Source: CAZHRJ01 sp964534765
GTDB lineage: Bacteria; Lindowbacteria; 2-12-FULL-62-27
NCBI GenBank assembly: GCA_964534765.1
Contig: CAZHRJ010000078.1
Location: forward strand, 1-14,537
Direction: 5' to 3'
Length of the DNA stretch: 14,537 nt
In this document: in pieces, positions 7,934 through 14,537 of the stretch
Layout of the letters: each line of letters opens with the position of its first letter
Numbering within the stretch: position 1 is the stretch's first letter
Translations under genes and position numbers: made by a program
Notes under the pieces: generated by a model
Database searches by the model: none
Told to the model about the DNA's origin: nothing
What the model saw: only the letters and a program-made list of their open reading frames with translations

Positions 7934-8068
7934 CCCAAACCCACTGATTTTATCCGCGTCGAAGCACTGCCGATGCTCGGGACCGGCAAGCTCGACTTGA
8001 TGGCGCTGCGCCATCTGGCGGAGGAGAGCGGGCGGCCGGCGTGCGCGGGCGCGCAGACTTTGATATGA
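7934..8068 (+). pseudogene. Remnant of the C-terminus of an AMP-forming acyl-CoA/acyl-ACP synthetase
   Basis: Directly after the toxin stop, an open stretch without its own start reads FIRVEALPMLGTGKLDLMAL, then RHLAEESG, and ends at TGA 8066-8068. This matches the last motif (A10) of the ANL superfamily, where the lysine of PxxGTGKxD contacts the adenylate. Only about 40 residues remain and the roughly 500-residue adenylation domain is absent upstream, where the toxin lies in a different frame. I read it as the tail of a synthetase gene cut away by the event that placed the toxin-antitoxin module here. Similarity begins around 7940; the exact edge is uncertain. Confidence 0.65.
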
Positions 8069-8075
8069 CACGGAT

Positions 8076-9201
8076 ATGAAATTCAACGAATCCGAGTGGC
8101 TGGCCTCAAAAATCCGACAGTGGGCGGAGAAGGGATTGATCACGGCCGAGCAGGCCGACGCCATCGTGAAAACCGAAACCGAAAAAACAGGTCAAGTCAA
8201 AGCTCTTACCTTGCTCGCCGCGCTCGGTGCCGTCTGTGTGGCCGCCGGCGTCAGTCTTGTCATTTCGTACAACTGGGAATTGATCCCGCGATTTTTCAAG
8301 ATCGCGGGGATACTGATTTTTCTGGCGGCTCTGGCCGAGGCGGTGATCCGGCTACCGGATGAGCGAAGGGCGTTTAAGACGGTTTGTCAGATTTTGTGGC
8401 TGTTCGTCCCCCTGGGCGGGATCGGATTGTACGGGCAGATCTACCAGCTTTCGGGTGACGTGTTTAAACCCTTGATCACATGGCTGGTCATCACCCTTCC
8501 GCTGGTTGTGCTGGCCCGACACACGGCCGTGACATTTCTGCACTCGGCCGGACTGATCGCGGCGATCTTCGCCGGAGCATCCGATCCGGGGACGTTCATT
8601 TCTCTTGCGGCGGCCGACCCGACTTGGAGTCGCTCCGGATGGCGAGGGACGTTTGGACAATTGATCGAAAATTATGGCGTAGCACTGGCGCTTCTGCCGA
8701 TTCTGTGGACTTGGGCCTTCGTACAGGCCAAACAGGGGTTGAGCGATCGAATCGCCATGTGGGTCCTGCTGGCGTGTCTGGTCCATGTATGGATGGTCGG
8801 CACAGTGCATCGGACGCCCTTCACCGTCCACTCCGCGCCGGCGATGTTTCTTCTGGCCAGCTCGCTGTGCGCCCTGTTTTGGGCCGGCAGACAGATGCTG
8901 TTGCCGGTCTCGACGGCCGGGAGGGGGTGGGGGATCGTCCTTCTCAGCGGCATCTACTATGCGATGACGTATCTGTGGCATGTTCCTCACGAGCGGTTTA
9001 CCGGGGCGACACTTGCGCCGGTTCCGCAGGGGGCGCTGATCGCGCCGGCAGTGGCGGGATGTTCGGCCGCAATCTTGGTGAGGATGCCGCGCCTATTCAA
9101 GGTGATCCTTCGATACGGGATCGGCGAGATCCGCGATCTGCCTGGGTTTCCGACGGATGAGCCGGGCCGGCAGGCCCGGCTCTGCGTGCCACTCTTCCGA
9201 T
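8076..9201 (+). CDS. DUF2157 multi-pass membrane protein (3' end lost in assembly gap)
   Basis: The N-terminus (MKFNESEWLASKIRQWAEKG, LITAEQADAI) matches the DUF2157 cytoplasmic helical region. It is followed by about ten membrane helices, beginning ALTLLAALGAVCVAAGVSLV and ending near GALIAPAVAGCSAAILV (around residue 330). Function is unknown for the family; members commonly sit next to a GDYXXLXY-motif protein, as here. After about residue 340 the frame turns polar and unlike the family (GEIRDLPGFPTDEPGRQ), then reaches the N-run, so the genuine C-terminus and stop are probably missing or damaged by a frameshift. No strong Shine-Dalgarno precedes ATG 8076. The start is the first in frame after the synthetase remnant. 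Confidence 0.75.
9159..9182. repeat. Perfect GC-rich inverted repeat next to the scaffold gap
   Basis: Arms GAGCCGGGCC (9159-9168) and GGCCCGGCTC (9173-9182) are exact reverse complements around a GGCA loop, giving a very stable 10-bp hairpin 19 bases before the N-run. It may be an intergenic palindromic element rather than coding sequence, and it is a plausible cause of the assembly break. Confidence 0.7.
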
Positions 9202-9211
9202 NNNNNNNNNN
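9202..9211. other. Scaffold gap of ten N
   Basis: Ten consecutive undetermined bases. The round number suggests a placeholder, so the true missing length is unknown. The frame happens to stay open across it, which artificially joins the DUF2157 gene to the GDYXXLXY fragment. The ten bases before it (CTCTTCCGAT) equal part of the common Illumina adapter end. Confidence 0.95.
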
Positions 9212-9515
9212 GGCCCGGGTCGGCGTGCGACTGGTGCCGGGACCGAAAGCGGTCATTCGCGGCTCCGAACAACAAATTCATATCGCCGAATCGGTCCGGA
9301 TCCCGCCGCCGCGGAACGAGCCGCAGCCGGAGCCGACAAACGGAGTGTGGGCGATGGGGACGTGGACGGGGAAGGGCATCGTGTACGGCATCGAACGATA
9401 TTATTTCAGCGAAAAGCGGAAAGAGGAATTGAACTCTGTGCGGTCGGGCCGAGTGTATGTGGCCGCCACCGTCGGCCGGGACGGGACGCTGAGGGTGAAA
9501 GATCTTGCCTATTAA
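9212..9515 (+). CDS. GDYXXLXY-domain protein, C-terminal part (5' end lost in gap)
   Basis: About 100 residues in frame with the upstream gene, ending at TAA 9513-9515. The end of the fragment (GKGIVYGIERYYFSEKRKEE, then SGRVYVAATVGRDGTLRVKDL) resembles the C-terminus of GDYXXLXY-motif proteins, in which a beta-rich region ends with a YxxPEG/YFxE-like strand and a final repeat strand. The namesake motif would lie in the missing part. These proteins usually have one N-terminal membrane helix and are encoded directly after a DUF2157/DUF4401 membrane protein, so this is more likely a separate gene than a fusion. Function is unknown. Confidence 0.6.
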
Positions 9516-9570
9516 ACATTGACACCGAACTCTGAGACCGTTGTTCATCGCCGCATTCGTGCATGGCCTG

Positions 9571-9610
9571 ATGTGCCCTCCGTGGCTGATCTCCGCGGCC
9601 TCCGTGATAA
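9571..9610 (-). repeat. Degenerate CACGGAG-type intergenic repeat (inverse copy)
   Basis: Read on the minus strand this is ATCACGGAGGCCGCGGAGAT followed by CAGCCACGGAGGGCACAT. Its CACGGAG, GCGGAGA and CACGGAG units correspond in order to those at 7273-7310. Just beyond, CACGAATG (minus strand, 9555-9562) echoes the family at 12492-12752. It fills most of the 122-bp convergent spacer between the GDYXXLXY fragment and pduT, where no other signal was seen. Confidence 0.55.
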
Positions 9611-9637
9611 AAATCAATTTTTTCAGAGCTTCTGATT

Positions 9638-10204
9638 CTATAGAATCTCCCGATACACCTCGCCCCGGGGATTCGGGATCACGATCTTATTGACGAGCAG
9701 GCCCTTTTCCGAAATGATTTCGGCTCCGGCGTCGATGGCGGCGTTGACGTCATCGAGCGATCCGCACATTGTCACGAAGGCTTTTCCGCCCAGCGCCATG
9801 GCCAGACGGATTTCTATCAGATCCACGTCCGCCGACTTGACGCTGGCGTCCGCGCCCTGGATCAGCGACGCCACGCTGAAACTCTCCAGTATTCCCAGCG
9901 CCTCCGTCTCGCGCACGCTCGACATCCCTCGAATCGCCGGCACGACCTTGTCGTGGACGTTCGGGATGATAAAATCATCGATCAGCGCGTAATCCGCCGC
10001 TTCCCGGCCGGCGCCCACCGCGCGTTCCACCGCGCCGGTCTCGCCGCCGACCAGCACCATGTACTTGCCGGAACAGATGGTCCGCGAAAGAAGCAGCTCG
10101 ACGTTGCCGCTTTTGAGCATGGTATCCGCGGTTTTGAATCCCGACGCAATGCTTGACAGCTCGATGATCCCGATCGCTTCACGCATCGGCGATGTCTCTG
10201 CCAT
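9638..10204 (-). CDS. pduT: PduT-like tandem-BMC iron-sulfur shell protein
   Basis: 188 aa with two bacterial microcompartment domains in tandem: about 8-92 (AIGIIELSSIASGFKTADTM) and about 100-188 (ALGILESFSVASLIQGADAS, ending VIPNPRGEVYREIL). Salmonella PduT is similar in length and also ends with a KGLLV..VIPxP segment. PduT trimers carry a [4Fe-4S] cluster bound by a pore cysteine, and the equivalent here is Cys44 in SRTICSGKYM. Its role would be electron passage through a protein shell, paired with PduS. A Shine-Dalgarno GGGAGGA lies at 10214-10220 (minus strand). The gene is last of three, 22 nt after pduS. No hexameric shell protein or signature enzyme is present in the window. Confidence 0.92.
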   Translation of the reverse strand: MAETSPMREAIGIIELSSIASGFKTADTMLKSGNVELLLSRTICSGKYMVLVGGETGAVERAVGAGREAADYALIDDFIIPNVHDKVVPAIRGMSSVRETEALGILESFSVASLIQGADASVKSADVDLIEIRLAMALGGKAFVTMCGSLDDVNAAIDAGAEIISEKGLLVNKIVIPNPRGEVYREIL

Positions 10205-10226
10205 TATCTCTCATCCTCCCGTATAG

Positions 10227-11594
10227 TCAGTTTCTCGAAATAACGATCTGACCGTCCTCGGCCGACTCCACCCGGCCGGCAATCGATGCGTGCAGGCGCG
10301 CCCCCATCTGCCCCGCCGGTATATCCCCGATCAGCTGGCCCTTCTTCACCCGGTCGCCCACTTGCACGACCGGCCGGGCCGGCTGGCCGGCGTGTTGTTT
10401 GAGCGGCAGAGTCACGCGGTCGGGCTGGTAATTTGTTTCAACGTACGGCGCCGGAACGTCCCACTGGGCCAGGCCAAGGCGCCTGACCAGCCGGTCCAGC
10501 GGCAGCCGGCGGTATTGAAACATGGGATGCGGCTTGAATGAGCCGCGGGGATTGAACGCCTGGGGTTTGGCGCCTTCCTTTATTTTTTCGGCCCTGGTGT
10601 CCCAGCTGATTTCATGGGGGTCGAGGTCCTCGGGACACGCGAAGAGCCCGCAGACGCCGCAGTGAACGCAGGCCAGCGCAAGATCGCTTTCGATCTTCCA
10701 TCCGCTTCCGGTCAGGCCGAGGGTACGCATCACCCGGTGCGGCTCGATGGGATGGCCGATCAGGTACCGGGGACAGAATTCGGTGCAATAGGAACACTGG
10801 TCACAGGCCGATTTGCCGATCCGGTTAAACGCGCGCGGCTTTCGGCCTTTCTTCTGTTCCAGGTAATGTCCCACCGGAATGGCGATATACCCGCCGCAGG
10901 GTTTGGTGATGATGTCGTCGAGATCATAGACCAGCCGGCCCATCATCGCGCCGCCGTTTAAAAAGGCGCAGTCCGAATGCGTCAGCCCGCCGGCCAGTTC
11001 GACCACTTCCCTCAGCCGCACTCCGACGGGCACCTTCAAGGTCATGGGCCGCCGGACCGCGCCGGCGATGGTCAGATATTTTTCAGTCACCGGAGTACCG
11101 GCGTCGTCGGCGAGGTCGGCGTTCAGCAGAGACTCGACATTGGAAACCACGCATCCCACATTCAGCGGTATCCCGCCCGGCGGTATCACCCGGCCCGTCG
11201 CTTCGTAGACCAGAACAAACTCGTCCCCAGCCGGATAATAGGTCCCCATCAGAAACAGCTCGATGTCCCGCCGGCCCTTCAACACTTTCTCAAAGGCCGA
11301 AACCGCGTCTTGGGCCTTCTTCTTGAGCGCAATAATGCCCTTGGCCGCATTGACCTGTTTCATCACTCGCGCCACGCCGCTCACAATCTCCGCGGCCTTC
11401 AGGCGCATGACTTCCTTGTCCTTGTAGAGCAGCGGCTCGCACTCGGCGCCGTTGGCTATGACATATTCGGCTTGCGCGCTCAGCTTGACGTGCATCGGAA
11501 ATCCTGCCCCGCCCGCTCCCACCACGCCAGCCGCCTGGACGTTCTCGATCAGCCCCATCGACCGCAGACTACCCGAAAAATCCGTCTTTGACAA
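10227..11594 (-). CDS. pduS: PduS-like RnfC-type flavo-iron-sulfur reductase
   Basis: 455 aa, close to the usual PduS length. The N-terminal glycine-rich GVVGAGGAGFP (23-33) begins the NADH/FMN-binding RnfC/NuoF-like fold, followed by an SLBB-like segment around 170-230. Two ferredoxin-type [4Fe-4S] motifs follow: Cys264-267-270-274 (ACDQCSYCTEFCP) and Cys309-312-315-320 (ACVHCGVCGLFACP). The C-terminal part (about 405-455, VGDRVKKGQLIGD) is a barrel-sandwich fold. PduS in the propanediol-utilisation system reduces cobalamin and hands electrons to or from PduT. The start used is TTG 11594, 21 nt after the upstream stop; ATG 11558 (residue 13) is an equally possible start, as neither has a good Shine-Dalgarno. 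The cobalamin link cannot be tested here because no B12 enzyme is nearby. Confidence 0.92.
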   Translation of the reverse strand: MSKTDFSGSLRSMGLIENVQAAGVVGAGGAGFPMHVKLSAQAEYVIANGAECEPLLYKDKEVMRLKAAEIVSGVARVMKQVNAAKGIIALKKKAQDAVSAFEKVLKGRRDIELFLMGTYYPAGDEFVLVYEATGRVIPPGGIPLNVGCVVSNVESLLNADLADDAGTPVTEKYLTIAGAVRRPMTLKVPVGVRLREVVELAGGLTHSDCAFLNGGAMMGRLVYDLDDIITKPCGGYIAIPVGHYLEQKKGRKPRAFNRIGKSACDQCSYCTEFCPRYLIGHPIEPHRVMRTLGLTGSGWKIESDLALACVHCGVCGLFACPEDLDPHEISWDTRAEKIKEGAKPQAFNPRGSFKPHPMFQYRRLPLDRLVRRLGLAQWDVPAPYVETNYQPDRVTLPLKQHAGQPARPVVQVGDRVKKGQLIGDIPAGQMGARLHASIAGRVESAEDGQIVISRN

Positions 11595-11615
11595 CGGATC
11601 GGGCCATGTACAGAG

Positions 11616-12374
11616 CTACCTCAGGTTCCGGTGAAACAACCCCACGCTCAGATCCAGGCAATGCCGCGCCACGGCGGGATCATATCGGCTGCCCTCATCC
11701 CTCATAAAGGCGTGCTCGGCGTTGAATTCATGCCAGGTGAATCGAATGCCGGATGACTCCAGCGCCTGGTGGATCTTCGCTCGGCCTTCACCCGGAATAT
11801 GCGGATCCTGCCGGCCCCAGATCATCAACAGATCGCCCCGGATATCCTTCACCCGTTGCAGAGAATCGGCGTTCTTGCCTTCTCCCAGCGTCCCGCTGTG
11901 GAGGTCGGTCGGATAAAAACAAGTCGTGGCCCGGACATCCGGTTGAAACGCGGCTCGAAACGCCAGGTGCCCGCCAATGCAGAATCCCACCACGCCCAGA
12001 TTCCCGTTGCAGCGGGAACTGGCTCTCAGCGTGTCCAGCACGGTGCGGGCGTCGCTGTCGAACGTGGACAGTTTGGTTTTGTGCTTGTAGGCGTTCCCCT
12101 TGTCCTTGCCGGTATCGTCATAGCCCAGCGCGGTCCCCGGCGGCTCGTGCTCATGGTAGATCTCCGGAACCGCCACCAGAAATCCTTCACTGGCGTACGT
12201 CTCCGCCAGACGCCGGATGGGACCAGTCTGTTGAAAAATCTCCGAATAGAGCAACAGCCCGCCCCACCGCCGGCCAGCCGACGCCGTCGCGGCGTCGTCC
12301 GCGGGCCTGTAAAAATAGGTCCGCATCGGTCCCGTCGGCGTTTTCAAATCCTCGTAGTGGCTTTCGATGATCAT
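11616..12374 (-). CDS. Dienelactone-hydrolase-family alpha/beta hydrolase
   Basis: 252-aa cytosolic alpha/beta hydrolase. The triad of the dienelactone hydrolase family is visible: nucleophile Cys132 in GFCIGGH, Asp190 in WGRQDPHIP and His221 in NAEHAF; Glu45 in SEIF matches the glutamate that holds the resting cysteine in the model enzyme. Family members hydrolyse lactones and small esters; the substrate here is unknown. A good Shine-Dalgarno, GGAGGG (12381-12386, minus strand), precedes ATG 12374. It is first in an apparent operon with pduS and pduT, with spacing of about 20 nt, so it may act on a compound metabolised with the electron-transfer pair, but that is inference. Confidence 0.9.
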   Translation of the reverse strand: MIIESHYEDLKTPTGPMRTYFYRPADDAATASAGRRWGGLLLYSEIFQQTGPIRRLAETYASEGFLVAVPEIYHEHEPPGTALGYDDTGKDKGNAYKHKTKLSTFDSDARTVLDTLRASSRCNGNLGVVGFCIGGHLAFRAAFQPDVRATTCFYPTDLHSGTLGEGKNADSLQRVKDIRGDLLMIWGRQDPHIPGEGRAKIHQALESSGIRFTWHEFNAEHAFMRDEGSRYDPAVARHCLDLSVGLFHRNLR

Positions 12375-12491
12375 CTCTCACCCTCCTGATATTCCTTATT
12401 CGGTTTCGTGGGATTGATGCTCGATCAGAGGCGATGTTTTTTCAAGACGGCGACAAAAAATCTCTGCAAGGGGTCGGAACAGGGGAAACCG

Positions 12492-12752
12492 TTACCACGA
12501 ATGAACACTAATCAACACGAATAAAGACATGCTCTCTATATAAAACCAAATGCTTGTCGGGTTGACACAGCAACACCACATTTTTAGCCACAAAAGGCAC
12601 AAAAAAACAGAAGGAAGACACCAAAATTATGAGTTTTCTGTGACTTTTGTGTCGCCTTTTGTGGCCATCCATTTCGGGAACTGACATCTGTGATGTCTCA
12701 ACGCGATAAGCATCTTAAACCATTCATGTCTATTCGTGTTCATTTGTGGTAA
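12492..12752. repeat. Nested imperfect inverted repeat of CACGAAT and CCACAAAA units
   Basis: The outer arms are 12492-12531 (beginning TTACCACGAATGAACA, ending AAAGACATG) and 12721-12752, whose reverse complement is TTACCACAAATGAACACGAA continuing TAGACATGAATG; the left arm has about ten extra bases. The inner arms are 12587-12607 (GCCACAAAAGGCACAAAA) and 12645-12665 (reverse complement GCCACAAAAGGCGACACAAA). The loop contains an A-rich stretch. The structure sits in the 514-bp divergent spacer between the hydrolase operon and the DUF1538 gene. The rest of that spacer (12387-12491 and 12753-12888) shows no open gene, only weak promoter-like sequence. This is not a CRISPR array, as the units are neither regular nor separated by unique spacers. 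Confidence 0.75.
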
Positions 12753-12802
12753 ATGCTTTCATACCGTCGGCCCGAGGGGTTACAAATCTCTCGCCGTTTC
12801 CG

Positions 12803-12831
12803 TTGACACCCATCGCGGAATAAAGTATCCC
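12803..12831 (+). promoter_or_regulatory. Weak candidate promoter of the DUF1538 gene
   Basis: A perfect TTGACA (12803-12808) stands 17 bases before TATCCC (12826-12831), a poor -10, about 57 bases upstream of the gene start. The -35 match and position are reasonable, but the -10 is weak, so the call is tentative. Confidence 0.3.
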
Positions 12832-12888
12832 CATCGCCTGTATTCGCGATTTGTGGGTCGCCATTAAACGATTTGTTTCGGAGGTTCA

Positions 12889-14537
12889 ATGTCCGGTTCT
12901 GAGCAGTCGACCCCCACCGGGCCGGTGGCGGTTACCTATCATGTCAAAATGACGCCGGGGTTGGTTTTCTCCATTGTGGCGCCATATGTTTTCGACAAGG
13001 TGGTGGAGCAGGTCAAGGCCGTTCTGCCGATTTGCATTTTTTTGGTCGGATTTCAGATACTGGTATTCCGGATGCCCATCCCGGACGCGATCGGGATATC
13101 GCTGGGCCTGGGCGGCGTCATCATGGGGCTGATGTTTTTTATCGACGGTCTTCGGATCGGCGTCATGCCGCTCGGTGAAAATATCGGATCGACTCTCCCG
13201 GCCAAAGCCAAATTGCCCGTGATCCTCACCGCCGCGTGCCTCCTTGGCGCGATGGCCAACATGGCCGAGCCGGCGATCGGGACGTTGCGAATTCTGGGTG
13301 AAAAGATTCCTTATGAAGAGGCTCCCTTGCTCTACGATTTTCTCAACCGCCGGACAGAATCCATGCTCTGGATCGTGTCTCTGGGCGTGGGATTGGGCGC
13401 AATGAACGGAATTTTCCGGTTCGTGAAAGGCTGGTCGCTCAAATTCACCATCATCCCGGGCCTGTCCATTGCCGTGATTCTCACTCTGATCGCGGCTTTT
13501 GATACGCACGCCAAAGAGGTCCTCGGCATGGCCTGGGACGCCGGCGGGATCACCACGGGCACCGTCACCGCGCCTCTGGTCCTGGCCCTCGGCGTCGGGA
13601 TGGCGTCCGCCCTGGGCAAGAGTGACTCCGGGATGAGCGGGTTTGGCATCATTACCCTGTGCTCGATCTGGCCGATCGTCATGGTCCTCCTGACGGCGTT
13701 GTATTTTTCCTGGACGAATTCGTTCATGTCGCCCGCGGAATATGCGGAGTTTTCCAAGGCCGCCGCGGCCGCGACCGGCGGCGCTGCGGAGTCTTCCAGA
13801 AACATTCTGGCGTTGATTGGCGGGAATTTTCTCGCCTCGGGACAGGTGATCATCCCCCTGATCGGGCTGCTGGTGGTGATCCAGAAATTCGTGTTGAGAG
13901 AAGACATCCGGAATATCGATCAGGTCATCACCGGCGTCGTTTTCACCCTCATCGGTCTTATGCTATTTAAAATCGGCCTCGAAACCGGTCTCAATCCGTT
14001 CGGCGACAGAGTCGGCCATGACGCCGCGATTACGTTTTCGAACAGAGGATTTGACGCGAGTCTCGACCTCGCCGATGACGGCCGGTACGGGTCGTTCTGG
14101 GGAACGCTGATCGTCATCGCATTCGGATTTGTCGCCGGTTATGGCGCGACCCTGGCCGAACCGGCCCTGGTGACGCTGGGGATGACGGTCGAGGACATCA
14201 CGGCCGGCGCGTTCAAAAAATATCTCCTGATGCACTCGGTCGGGATTGGTGTCGGTATGGGGTTGGTCATCGGGGTGGCAAAAATCATCTTCGGCTGGCC
14301 GACCCTGGCGATCATCCTTCCCAGTTACGCGCTGGTCCTCCTCCTGACCATCTTCAGCGAGGAGCGGTACGTCAACTTTGGTTGGGACAGCGGCGGCGTG
14401 ACCACGGGCGATATCACCTCGCCGATTTTGATTTCTCTCGGCCTTGGTGTTGCGGGAGCGGTCGGCGGGTTTGACGGGTTTTGCCTGATCGCCATGGGAT
14501 CCGTCTGGCCCATCATTTCGGTGCTGGCGCTGGGCAT
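12889..14537 (+). CDS. Two-domain DUF1538 membrane protein, possible cation/proton antiporter (3' partial)
   Basis: 549 complete codons, open to the window end. ATG 12889 follows GGAGG (12880-12884). The protein is almost wholly membrane-spanning and contains two copies of the DUF1538 domain. In copy 1, VMPLGENIG (92-100), MAEPAIGTLRIL with Glu127 and WDAGGITTGTVTAPLVLALG with Asp217 are seen. In copy 2, LNPFGDRVG (368-376), LAEPALVTLG with Glu424 and WDSGGVTTGDITSPILISLG with Asp500 are seen. The acidic residues repeat at matching positions inside predicted membrane segments. From memory, a pair of separate DUF1538 proteins (UmpA/UmpB) of Halomonas was reported to act as a Na+(K+)/H+ antiporter; here both halves are in one chain. 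Transport function is inferred from that family only. Confidence 0.85.
   Translation, partial: MSGSEQSTPTGPVAVTYHVKMTPGLVFSIVAPYVFDKVVEQVKAVLPICIFLVGFQILVFRMPIPDAIGISLGLGGVIMGLMFFIDGLRIGVMPLGENIGSTLPAKAKLPVILTAACLLGAMANMAEPAIGTLRILGEKIPYEEAPLLYDFLNRRTESMLWIVSLGVGLGAMNGIFRFVKGWSLKFTIIPGLSIAVILTLIAAFDTHAKEVLGMAWDAGGITTGTVTAPLVLALGVGMASALGKSDSGMSGFGIITLCSIWPIVMVLLTALYFSWTNSFMSPAEYAEFSKAAAAATGGAAESSRNILALIGGNFLASGQVIIPLIGLLVVIQKFVLREDIRNIDQVITGVVFTLIGLMLFKIGLETGLNPFGDRVGHDAAITFSNRGFDASLDLADDGRYGSFWGTLIVIAFGFVAGYGATLAEPALVTLGMTVEDITAGAFKKYLLMHSVGIGVGMGLVIGVAKIIFGWPTLAIILPSYALVLLLTIFSEERYVNFGWDSGGVTTGDITSPILISLGLGVAGAVGGFDGFCLIAMGSVWPIISVLALG

Noticed and set aside
8076..9515. A 479-aa DUF2157-GDYXXLXY fusion gene
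   Set aside because: The join runs through an N-gap of unknown true length; these families are normally adjacent separate genes.
9631..9650. GATTCTATAGAATC palindrome at the end of pduT as a terminator
   Set aside because: It overlaps the pduT stop codon and is not followed by a T-run on the minus strand; the nearby T-run lies on the wrong strand for this operon.
12492..12752. CRISPR array or tandem satellite
   Set aside because: Units are short, degenerate and arranged as nested inverted arms, with no regular spacers and no cas genes.
12375..12888. Cobalamin riboswitch before the PduS operon
   Set aside because: No B12-box or conserved riboswitch core was seen on either strand; the spacer is mainly the inverted repeat and AT-rich filler.
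12886..13509. 207-codon minus-strand frame
   Set aside because: Antisense to the clearly coding DUF1538 gene and rich in Asp/Arg/His/Gln without any domain signature.

Overview
The window is about 14.5 kb of high-GC bacterial DNA. It contains a 10-N scaffold gap, so it is probably a draft or metagenome assembly. Multi-pass CHASE2 signalling proteins, a two-cluster PduS and a PduT shell protein, and degenerate CACGGAG / CACGAAT / CCACAAA intergenic repeats suggest an uncultured Gram-negative bacterium. Repeats and microcompartment genes of this kind occur in planctomycete/verrucomicrobial and similar candidate phyla, but I cannot name the phylum from sequence alone.

Layout. Positions 1-252 hold the 3' end of a gene with a TPR-like stretch and a thrombospondin-type-3 Ca-binding motif. 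Three bases later begins a tandem pair of large paralogous CHASE2 class III nucleotide cyclases (256-3747 and 3758-7243; 1163 and about 1161 aa; 10-nt gap). Next come a repeat-bearing spacer, a YefM/YoeB-type toxin-antitoxin module with its own promoter and operator-like boxes (7384-7932), and a short remnant of an AMP-forming acyl-CoA/acyl-ACP synthetase C-terminus (about 7934-8068). A DUF2157 membrane protein runs into the gap at 9202-9211, and a GDYXXLXY-type protein C-terminus follows it. On the minus strand, 12374-9638 is a compact three-gene operon: dienelactone-hydrolase-family enzyme, PduS-like flavo-iron-sulfur protein, PduT-like tandem-BMC Fe-S shell protein. A 514-bp divergent spacer (12375-12888) carries a nested inverted repeat. 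From 12889 a two-domain DUF1538 membrane protein runs off the end of the window.

The most interesting system is the cyclase pair. The two catalytic domains have lost complementary halves of the class III active site. The upstream protein lacks both metal-binding aspartates (Ala681, His725) but keeps the purine-recognition, transition-state and phosphate residues (Lys721, Thr795, Asn802, Arg806, Lys843). The downstream protein keeps the metal aspartates (Asp671, Asp715) and the C1-type arginine (Arg763) but has Thr792, Glu796 and Gly833 in place of the Asn, Arg and Lys. This is the same division of labour as in mammalian transmembrane adenylyl cyclase, where C1 supplies metals and C2 supplies purine and transition-state residues. 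The pair is therefore predicted to be an obligate heterodimer with one catalytic and one degenerate site, built from two separate membrane sensor proteins.
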